Virus record (IMG/VR): IMGVR_UViG_3300047994_000204
Span: 1 to 28,736 of that record
Length of the DNA: 28,736 bases
Origin: a virus
Direction: 5' to 3' (one strand)
Shown: positions 23,227 through 28,736 of the stretch, piece by piece
Layout: each line of letters opens with the position of its first letter
How positions within the stretch are numbered: the first letter of the stretch is position 1
Made by a program: the position numbers and the translations under genes
The notes under the pieces: model-generated
Database searches by the model: none
Told to the model about the DNA's origin: nothing
The model's input: the letters and a program-made list of their open reading frames with translations, nothing else

Positions 23227-23248
23227 TGTGTTTGCAATGAGGCGTATC

Positions 23249-24382
23249 ATGACGTTGGATAAAGACTTCATGGAAATCCTGCAACGGCAGGAAGAGTTGC
23301 ATCCTGATTTGGTGCCTTGGATTCAAAACGCTTCATTTGGGAAAATGCTAAAGCATCCTTTGGTGTTTAGCATGTTTTATCATCCTGGCATGAATGCTTT
23401 GACCAATGAACAGTATAAACACAAATTAAAAGCTCTCGAAGAAGCAAAAAAGAACAAAAAGTGGGCATCTTATATTTGGATTCACGAACGGCCGCACCGT
23501 TTGGAAAAGTTTGCCGAAATTCAAAAAGAACTAAGCGACGAAGAATATTGGGAATTACTTGGCAGCATTTGGTCTGATAGTGAAAATCTTTGGCAATATG
23601 GTTCGTTGCTGGGCTTTCTTGTCAATATTGGTCGTCCTGGGCGGGAAGCCATGATGGATGATCGAGAGAAAGCATTTTTGGATAAATTACCGGATCAATT
23701 TGTTATTCACCGTGGGCATCAAAACAGAAATCGTCTGGGATATTCCTGGTCGCTGAGTTATTGGCGGGCCAAATGGTTCGCCCAACGATACCAACAGAAG
23801 AGTCAAGGAATCGTATCTGCTTTAGTGAATAAAAAAGATGTAATTGCAGTATTATTGGGTCGCAACGAATTTGAAGTAGTTGCTTCACCAAGAAATTTGG
23901 AAATTAAAACAAATCGCAAGACCGTTCGCCCAGATTGGTTGGAGGCGGCAAAAAAAGAATTTGAAAAGACATACGTTCTGGGGAAACAATCCTATCATGG
24001 ACCTTGGCATTGGGAAAAAGTTGAGAAAAATGCATTAGCCTTAGCCAAGAAAACAAAAGGTGCCGACAAGGAAGTTGTTCAGTTATTTGCCTTGATTCAC
24101 GATACCAAGCGGGAAAACGAAGACCAAGACCCAGAACACGGGCACCGGTCTGCCAAATATGCCGAAATGTTGTTCAATATGGGTAAATTCCCAATTACTA
24201 AACAACAACTGTATCTTTTGATGGAAGCATGTAAGTATCACAACGATGGAAAAGTATCCAACAATCCCACCATTGGGGTCTGTTGGGATGCTGATCGTTT
24301 GGACCTTACGAGAGTTGGCATAATTCCCGACCCCGAATTGCTCTCTACACAAGCGGGCAAGGAGCTTATGTGGAAAATCTGA
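23249..24382 (+). CDS. ADP-ribosyltransferase-like / HD-domain fusion
   Basis: The protein has 377 residues; the ATG at 23249 has GAGG 6 bases upstream, better than earlier in-frame starts. The N-terminal half carries the R-S-E pattern of ADP-ribosyltransferases: HRG (R155), the SWS triad at 166-168, an AKWFAQRY helix, and an ExE pair in GRNEFEVV (E207, E209). The C-terminal half is an HD hydrolase: HGPWHWEKVEKNAL near 250, LIHDTKR near 282-288, PEHGHRSA near 295, CKYHNDG near 328, CWDADRLDLTRVGI near 345. It is the first gene of a four-gene coupled operon. It could modify and then process a host molecule, but no substrate is indicated. Confidence 0.75.
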   Translation: MTLDKDFMEILQRQEELHPDLVPWIQNASFGKMLKHPLVFSMFYHPGMNALTNEQYKHKLKALEEAKKNKKWASYIWIHERPHRLEKFAEIQKELSDEEYWELLGSIWSDSENLWQYGSLLGFLVNIGRPGREAMMDDREKAFLDKLPDQFVIHRGHQNRNRLGYSWSLSYWRAKWFAQRYQQKSQGIVSALVNKKDVIAVLLGRNEFEVVASPRNLEIKTNRKTVRPDWLEAAKKEFEKTYVLGKQSYHGPWHWEKVEKNALALAKKTKGADKEVVQLFALIHDTKRENEDQDPEHGHRSAKYAEMLFNMGKFPITKQQLYLLMEACKYHNDGKVSNNPTIGVCWDADRLDLTRVGIIPDPELLSTQAGKELMWKI

Positions 24383-24945
24383 ACCGTGTCTTAATTGGAA
24401 CCGGCCACTTCACTTGGGATGCCGTTGAACGCCGAACAGATCGTTACGGTTCTGTTCGCTTGAAAACAGACAAAGATAAAAATGTTCTATTCGACACAGC
24501 CCTGGATAAACTGGAAGGTAAAAGAGGGCGGTTAGTTGCAGAAGTGCTCATTCCAGTGAAATCATCACATCCGGGTGATATAGCACGGGGTATCAAACCA
24601 AGTACCCCAGACAAAGGGGAAAATGTCGTTTTGGGGCATGGCGAATTATTCATCGAACATCGAGGGCAAGCAGAACACGAGAAAGCAGCCCACGAAAGAG
24701 CGGATGACGAAATGCATGAGGCAATGAATCAAGCATTTGCAAAAATGGGGATCAAAGTAAAATTATCCAAAAGTGGGCAAGCTGGCAACCCTCTGAAACT
24801 CAGAGAACCCCCGGCAGAAGTTTATGATCTTGTAGGGTTGAAACCAGCTAATGGAAGAGAAACTGATTGGTTATTTCCTCGCAGCTTTTATCGTCTGCAT
24901 ATGTCTAAAGTAAACTTATATTTTGAGGAAGAAAATGGGCCTTGA
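24370..24945 (+). CDS. Unknown protein, coupled to ART-HD gene
   Basis: The protein has 191 residues from a GTG with AAGGAG 5 bases upstream, overlapping the ART-HD gene by 13 bases. The middle has a beta-rich stretch VAEVLIPVKSSHPGD then a ENVVLGHGELFI strand, and a helical insert (about 100-130, many Glu, Ala and His). The end (VGLKP-NGRETDWLFPRSFYRLH, then VNLYFEE) looks conserved. I recall similar C-termini in bacterial and phage proteins, but not a function. Its 3' end overlaps the three-Cys gene. The constant neighbourhood suggests a shared role. Confidence 0.65.
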   Translation: MENLNRVLIGTGHFTWDAVERRTDRYGSVRLKTDKDKNVLFDTALDKLEGKRGRLVAEVLIPVKSSHPGDIARGIKPSTPDKGENVVLGHGELFIEHRGQAEHEKAAHERADDEMHEAMNQAFAKMGIKVKLSKSGQAGNPLKLREPPAEVYDLVGLKPANGRETDWLFPRSFYRLHMSKVNLYFEEENGP

Positions 24946-25690
24946 AACTGGCATTTCTTGGACCGACCACACTTTCAATCCAGTTTGGGGATGCGAAAAA
25001 GTATCCCCAGCTTGTGATAATTGTTATGCCGAAGTATTCGCCCATCGAATGGGATTGGATATTTGGGACGACAAAAAAGAAGGAAAAACTGGTTCTCCCA
25101 GAAGGACATTTGAACAAAAACACTGGAACGAACCGCTCAAGTGGCAAAAAAAAGCTGTCAAAGAAGGCAAACGGCATCGAGTGTTTTGCGGTTCCATGTG
25201 TGATTGGGCAGAAGATCATCCAACTGTCATTGGGCAACTACCCAAACTTTGGGACTTGATTCGTGCCACGCCCATGCTAGACTGGCAGCTTTTGACCAAA
25301 CGCCCGCATCGCATCGCTCAAAGCCTCCCCAAAGATTGGGGAACAGGATACGATAATGTCTGGCTTGGCACAACAGTTGAAAACAACCATTACGTCAAGC
25401 GTGCTGCCCAACTAATTTCCAATCCAGCTAAGGTTCACTTTATCAGCTACGAACCGGCTCTTGGTCCCTTGGACAAGCTGGACCTGACAGACATAGAATG
25501 GGTCATTTACGGTGGGGAGAGTGGAGCGAAACGGCGTCCGGAAGACTTGAATTGGGCCAGGGACATGAAAGCTCGTTGCGAAGCCGCAGGAGTTGCTTTC
25601 TGGTTCAAACAAACTTCTGGTCTTTATTCGGGTACTACTCCAACATTGGATGGAGAAGAAATTCACCGATTTCCACTGGAGTTAATCTAA
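24935..25690 (+). CDS. Gp37/Gp68-type three-cysteine protein (DUF5131)
   Basis: The protein has 251 residues from the ATG at 24935, with GAGGAAG upstream. The family signature is complete: ISWTDHTFNPVWGCEKVSPACDNCYAE, with Cys20, Cys27 and Cys30 (CX6CX2C). It continues with a FCGSMCDWAEDH block near 90, LLTKRPHRI near 122, WLGTTVENN near 145, FISYEPALGPLD near 172, and WVIYGGESG near 189. Family members resemble radical-SAM proteins in fold and cysteine pattern, but no reaction is established that I know of. It overlaps both neighbours and is therefore co-translated. Catalytic activity is inferred only from the motif. Confidence 0.88.
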   Translation: MGLETGISWTDHTFNPVWGCEKVSPACDNCYAEVFAHRMGLDIWDDKKEGKTGSPRRTFEQKHWNEPLKWQKKAVKEGKRHRVFCGSMCDWAEDHPTVIGQLPKLWDLIRATPMLDWQLLTKRPHRIAQSLPKDWGTGYDNVWLGTTVENNHYVKRAAQLISNPAKVHFISYEPALGPLDKLDLTDIEWVIYGGESGAKRRPEDLNWARDMKARCEAAGVAFWFKQTSGLYSGTTPTLDGEEIHRFPLELI

Positions 25691-26043
25691 TGACCGACCT
25701 AATGAATCAGTCACTCAAAAATCTATTGGGATTACTTCGTGAATTAAAAGTGGTGGATATAGTTGGGAAATATTACGGAGAATTTGGCAATGAAGCCCCG
25801 CCAAAGCTCTTAGAAAGAGAAATTGGATGGGTAACTCATGAACTTGAAAATAATCCCAAGGAACCCAATCCCAATAACGACAAAGCAATGTCAGAGTTGC
25901 ACAAGTTCGTGGAAGATTGGTCCGCTCGAAATAACTTGCAAGGCGCAAGAGAATTGCATTATTTGGGGCTTTATTTGAGCGGGCGGCTTGAAGTTCAAGT
26001 GAATTTGCAAAACCTCAAAAAAGACTTGAATGATCTTGAATAA
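25690..26043 (+). CDS. Small helical protein ending the operon
   Basis: The protein has 117 residues; the ATG shares one base with the upstream stop (TAATG). A start further upstream would run through the three-Cys gene and is not credible. The sequence is helical throughout, with a basic and acidic mix (REIGWVTHELENNPKEPNPNNDK) and a coiled C-terminus (LEVQVNLQNLKKDLNDLE). No motif is recognised. The coupling makes it a likely partner of the three-Cys protein. Confidence 0.65.
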   Translation: MTDLMNQSLKNLLGLLRELKVVDIVGKYYGEFGNEAPPKLLEREIGWVTHELENNPKEPNPNNDKAMSELHKFVEDWSARNNLQGARELHYLGLYLSGRLEVQVNLQNLKKDLNDLE

Positions 26044-26078
26044 AAAGACCGACCCTTATGATCGCATAAGTGTCGGTC
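26036..26078 (+). promoter_or_regulatory. Hairpin leader with possible promoter
   Basis: GACCGAC-C-CTTATG pairs with CATAAG-T-GTCGGTC (26047-26078, 4-base loop, one mismatch). The T run is on the minus side only, so it is not a normal plus-strand terminator. TTGAAT (26036) and TATGAT (26057), 15 bases apart, could form a promoter with the -10 in the hairpin tip, similar in plan to 23182. The spacing is short, so this is weak. Confidence 0.35.
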
Positions 26079-26108
26079 CCCAACAAACCAGCCAGAAGGA
26101 GGTTTACG

Positions 26109-26612
26109 ATGCCTGCTAGACCAATTTTGATCGAACAGGTTGCTAGTCAAATGATGAAAAGTGGGCGTCCGGGGCGACCTCTTGCAACAGAACAGCAAAA
26201 ACGAGAATTTCAAAAACGACACGAAAGTTACATTGTTTGGGTTCTCGACAATCTTCCCAGGACAAGCGCAGCATTTCCTGCTGTTATTGTTAAATGTTTT
26301 CTAAAGTATGACAAAAATGTTGTGTTGGAATTTTGCAAGGCTATTCGCACAGCAACATTCAAAGGGCAAAATGACCCAGCGTTTTTGTTGTGGAAATTCT
26401 TGCAAAAATACCGTGGACACGACAGTATCCTGGTGTATCGACGTTCGGTTTGTGCTGCTAAAGCTTATATGGAAGGAAGAACGCTAACTGCTCTTAGATT
26501 GGTTAAAGATGATATATTTGATTGGAATGATGATTGGACTGTTCCAGACAAATATCTAAAAAACCGAATCTCTGAAAATACCTCGCAAGAAGCTACGAGT
26601 GCATTCTCTTAA
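26109..26612 (+). CDS. Stand-alone copy of ParB-like protein's helical domain
   Basis: The protein has 167 residues; AGAAGGAGG lies a few bases before the ATG at 26109. After a basic N-terminus (RPGRPLATEQQKREFQKR), residues 90-155 follow the C-terminal domain of the protein at 17304: NDPAFLLWKFLQK against GDPARALYLALTK, then DDIFDWNDDWTVP against EDIFQWQEGWELP. The ParB-like part with N-G-R-H-R is absent. It is therefore a partial paralogue or a truncated relative, and could compete with or partner the full-length protein. It is preceded by a hairpin leader. Confidence 0.65.
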   Translation: MPARPILIEQVASQMMKSGRPGRPLATEQQKREFQKRHESYIVWVLDNLPRTSAAFPAVIVKCFLKYDKNVVLEFCKAIRTATFKGQNDPAFLLWKFLQKYRGHDSILVYRRSVCAAKAYMEGRTLTALRLVKDDIFDWNDDWTVPDKYLKNRISENTSQEATSAFS

Positions 26613-26657
26613 AACAGAGAGGTAAACTATCTATAGTAGGTGATTGCAAAAAAAACT

Positions 26658-26691
26658 CGGGGGAAAAATGGAAATTCTTTGTCCCCGTTTT
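26658..26691 (+). terminator. Terminator-like hairpin
   Basis: CGGGGG pairs with TCCCCG (including a G-T pair), then a mismatch, then AAA with TTT, followed by TTTT. It lies in the gap between the genes at 26109 and 26740. It is imperfect but its T run is correctly placed. Confidence 0.5.
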
Positions 26692-26739
26692 GCAGTTGAC
26701 TCCGTTAAACTCTTGTCTCGAATTCAAAGAGGAGGAGTC

Positions 26740-26937
26740 ATGTCAAAACTCGGGAATGGTAAACAAACCGAACTGAAAGACTACATCGACATTGCACTCG
26801 AACACGGTTTGAGTTCCCCTCAAGCAATGGAATTCAAAGAAAATGCCAAAGAAGAAGAATTAGCGTCACTCATTCGCCTAACAGATTTCTTCTTCAGAAA
26901 AGCCAAGGAAATACTTGGAATTGATTTCAAAGAGTAA
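26740..26937 (+). CDS. Small helical protein of unknown function
   Basis: The protein has 65 residues; a strong GGAGGAG site lies just before this ATG, so I prefer it over earlier in-frame starts at 26644 and 26668. It is helical and acidic-basic mixed (EENAKEEELASLIRLTDFFFRKAKEIL-type pattern), with no cysteines. It is probably cytoplasmic. No family recognised. A strong terminator follows immediately. Confidence 0.55.
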   Translation: MSKLGNGKQTELKDYIDIALEHGLSSPQAMEFKENAKEEELASLIRLTDFFFRKAKEILGIDFKE

Positions 26938-26944
26938 CCTGAAA

Positions 26945-26976
26945 AAAATAGCCCTCATTGATTGAGGGCTATTTTT
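26945..26976. terminator. Bidirectional terminator
   Basis: A 13-base perfect stem (AAAATAGCCCTCA with TGAGGGCTATTTT), 5-base loop, with T runs on both strands. It separates the plus-strand gene ending at 26937 from the convergent minus-strand nuclease gene. Confidence 0.9.
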
Positions 26977-27530
26977 CATTTATCAGTCTCATCTATAAAG
27001 AAATCATCAGTTAGCTTCAAAAGATGCTCAAGTGCAACAACGGACCATTTTCCATAATTTAACTTGTACTTGAAGTTTTGTCCAACCAAGTCTTTACTGT
27101 GGACAAAAGCCAGCCAAGGCTTTCTTGTTTTCTTCCAACACAACATAGGTTTGCGACCACATCTTTTGCTATCTTTGGTGACTTGGCCCAGGAAATCATC
27201 TATTTCACTGTTACCACGCACGAAGATAGAACTCATATCAATGCCGTCATAGCCGCCCTTGCTTTCGATGACGAATTTGAAACCTTTAGGTACTATCAAA
27301 TCCCCGCTGAAAATCTCTCTGGCGTGTTCTGGAAGATGGTTGACTTGTCCCCAGCGATTCCCCGATCCAACAGCACGAGAGAAACCATTGCCGAATCTAG
27401 CATTAAAAACCTTCGTCAAATCAAGTTCGGTTCGGTTTCCTTTCTTTTTCCCATCCACTTTTTTGGCCTTTTTCTTGCTTAAAATATCATCAAGTAAAAA
27501 ATCATTTACATCTTCAAAGTCATGTTCCAT
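26976..27530 (-). CDS. Holliday-junction-resolvase-like nuclease (PD-(D/E)XK)
   Basis: The protein has 184 residues. After an acidic then Lys-rich N-terminus it shows the archaeal-resolvase-like pattern: KKGNRTELDLTKVFN with E35, a SRAVGSGNR loop, GDLIV with D77, then FVIESKGG with E89 and K91. These are the expected acidic and lysine residues of the PD-(D/E)XK core. The C-terminal half (KPMLCWKKTRKPWLAFVH) fits the rest of the fold. It probably cleaves branched DNA during phage recombination or packaging. A AGGGGA site precedes the ATG, with a TATATAAT box further upstream. Confidence 0.68.
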   Translation of the reverse strand: MEHDFEDVNDFLLDDILSKKKAKKVDGKKKGNRTELDLTKVFNARFGNGFSRAVGSGNRWGQVNHLPEHAREIFSGDLIVPKGFKFVIESKGGYDGIDMSSIFVRGNSEIDDFLGQVTKDSKRCGRKPMLCWKKTRKPWLAFVHSKDLVGQNFKYKLNYGKWSVVALEHLLKLTDDFFIDETDK

Positions 27531-27548
27531 GATAATCCCCTATATTTA

Positions 27549-27555
27549 TTATATA
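27549..27555 (-). promoter_or_regulatory. Possible late-type promoter box before nuclease gene
   Basis: TATATAAT on the minus strand, about 18 bases before the nuclease ATG, in the 31-base gap after the amidotransferase gene. It matches the boxes at 2101, 10305 and 12723. Confidence 0.3.
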
Positions 27556-27561
27556 GTGGGA

Positions 27562-28736
27562 TTATTGACTTATTATCAAACTCAATTCCTCCAACTCTTG
27601 TCGTTGCTGTTCTAAATGCTGGATTAACTGATCGAAGTCATGCTTGATAATTGACCGTTCGTTAATCAACTGTTCGGTTTGAATACGAATATTATTGACT
27701 ACATTGACTATATCATTGCATTTTTTCTCAACATCTTTGAACTTCAATTCTTCGTATTCTACAACTTGTGGCAATGGTTTTCTAGGATTTTGTCCTTGTT
27801 CTAAAACATTATCATTTTCGTCCAGACGGGTTATAACTTGAAATTGTGCATTTTTAGGCAAAGAATTGATCTTTTTCCCATCAAATTGCCAAGGTGAAAT
27901 ACTTTCTCTATGCACTTCATATCTTTTGACATTTTTAGGACAAGGATGATCCGAATTGATTTGGAAATTCCAGACTTCTTCAATAGGCAATTCAATCAAC
28001 TTTTGAGTCCTGGCTATGCTTTTTATACCAGAGCATTCTCTGACCGCATCTTCCCAGATAGTAGGCTCTGAAACAAAGAATACTTGTCCCAAAGCCTCCC
28101 TCATATCCACGACCCAAAGTGGACGATGCTTATTGCGAAATAACCACAGCAAACGACTACCGTCCAAACTCCTCTCTCCGATAGCAACAGCCATGTGACC
28201 TTCGTTTATAAGGCTGAATATATCTTTTATTCCGGCTAGTCTGTGTGAGCCTTCTGCCTCTCCAAATGATTCTTTGAGCTCTTTAGAAGTATAAGATTCC
28301 CCGCCTTCAAATATCCTCAATAACATTTCAGAATCACATTGAGTTTGCAGTTCATATTTTTGCTTAAAAGCATTATATTCACAGTCATCAACACGACCAT
28401 TATGAATCAAACCAATAGATTTGTCTGAATTTGTGAAAGGGTGATTATTTTGATTTATGCTTGGTTCGCCGACCCCTTTGGAGGCTCCACGGGCATGAAC
28501 TAGCAAAAGATTTGGATTGTGTTTGAATATTACTTTCCACACATCTTTTTTGACGAACAAACTCGATTTACCGGGCTCTTTATGATAGAGAACATTGCCA
28601 GAAATGCCAGTTTCCGTTCCCCAATAACCAGCGGCATCAATACCTCTGGAGTCGCTTTTCTCGAATAATTTGGTTATCAGTTGATAGGTCAAAACTGGTT
28701 TTTTTGACTCACCTATGTAACCAGCTAAACCACACA
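27562..28736 (-). CDS. Class II glutamine amidotransferase with coiled-coil tail, start at window edge
   Basis: The frame reads C-GLAGYIGE from the window edge and the two bases before it are TG, so an ATG straddles the edge and the N-terminal catalytic cysteine is codon 2. Other family features are VHARGASKG, NQNNHPF, GLIHNGRVDD and QCDSEM, matching the Ntn-type glutaminase domain of GlmS and PurF (residues 1-250). A C-terminal region of about 140 residues has no synthetase or isomerase domain and ends in a long coiled coil (IRIQTEQLINERSI onward). It should release ammonia from glutamine for an unknown acceptor. The minus-strand gene precedes the nuclease gene. Confidence 0.82.
   Translation of the reverse strand, partial: CGLAGYIGESKKPVLTYQLITKLFEKSDSRGIDAAGYWGTETGISGNVLYHKEPGKSSLFVKKDVWKVIFKHNPNLLLVHARGASKGVGEPSINQNNHPFTNSDKSIGLIHNGRVDDCEYNAFKQKYELQTQCDSEMLLRIFEGGESYTSKELKESFGEAEGSHRLAGIKDIFSLINEGHMAVAIGERSLDGSRLLWLFRNKHRPLWVVDMREALGQVFFVSEPTIWEDAVRECSGIKSIARTQKLIELPIEEVWNFQINSDHPCPKNVKRYEVHRESISPWQFDGKKINSLPKNAQFQVITRLDENDNVLEQGQNPRKPLPQVVEYEELKFKDVEKKCNDIVNVVNNIRIQTEQLINERSIIKHDFDQLIQHLEQQRQELEELSLIISQ

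Noticed and set aside
23228-23248. Earlier in-frame GTG and ATG starts for the ART-HD gene
   Set aside because: They lie only about 17-26 bases past the -10 box and lack the well-spaced GAGG that precedes 23249.
25498-25689. Long upstream start for the small gene at 25690
   Set aside because: It runs through the three-Cys gene in another frame with Trp- and Ser-rich composition; the TAATG restart is clear.
26046-26078. Hairpin as a plus-strand terminator for the ART-HD operon
   Set aside because: The T run follows the stem only on the minus strand, where no gene ends here.
1-28736. CRISPR arrays, tRNA genes or insertion sequences
   Set aside because: No regularly spaced repeats, clover-leaf-like gaps or transposase motifs were seen by eye; a covariance-model scan would be needed to exclude tRNAs fully.

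Overview
The window is part of the genome of a large tailed phage with a T4-like contractile tail. The best anchors are a gp14-like neck protein, a gp15-like tail terminator, a contractile sheath protein (gp18 type), gp19-type tail-tube proteins, a gp26-type baseplate protein with its small partner, and a gp55-like late sigma factor. The gene order neck, terminator, sheath, tube matches T4 gp14, gp15, gp18, gp19. Nothing in the sequence identifies the host. I saw no tRNA, rRNA, CRISPR array or insertion sequence. No gene-free stretch exceeds 300 bases; the longest is about 190 bases, at 17116-17303.

Layout. Bases 1-9380 hold plus-strand virion genes (two unknown proteins, a small structural protein, neck, Ala/Pro-rich protein, tail terminator, small protein, sheath, two tube proteins), interrupted by two minus-strand genes at 1503-2096 and 3692-4534. 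Bases 9377-14120 are mostly minus strand: a small acidic protein, the late sigma factor, a glycosyltransferase, a PAS-domain protein, a zinc-ribbon protein, a membrane protein and unknowns. A small plus-strand island encodes a second glycosyltransferase. Bases 14180-17115 return to plus-strand tail genes: the baseplate protein and its short partner, a beta-rich structural protein, and two further tube-like proteins.

Bases 17116-26940 form an accessory region on the plus strand, visibly richer in G and C in its first 3 kb. It is divided by terminator-plus-promoter junctions that share a sigma70-like promoter, T(T/G)TACA, 17-18 bases, then CGTGG directly before the -10. In order it encodes a ParB-like-fold protein, a MoxR-type AAA+ ATPase, a VWA protein with an HEXXH metallopeptidase-like domain, and a protein carrying the AcrVA2-type C-terminal signature plus a KOW/SH3-like tail. 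A tightly coupled operon follows: an ADP-ribosyltransferase-like/HD-hydrolase fusion, an unknown protein, a Gp37/Gp68-type three-cysteine protein and a small unknown. Last come a partial paralogue of the ParB-like protein and a small protein. This block is the best candidate for an undescribed host-takeover or counter-defence system.

The right end (26976-28736, minus strand) has a Holliday-junction-resolvase-like nuclease and a class II glutamine amidotransferase. The amidotransferase's start codon straddles the window edge, and its N-terminal catalytic cysteine is the last full codon visible.

All family assignments rest on motifs read by eye and remembered families; no database search was run.
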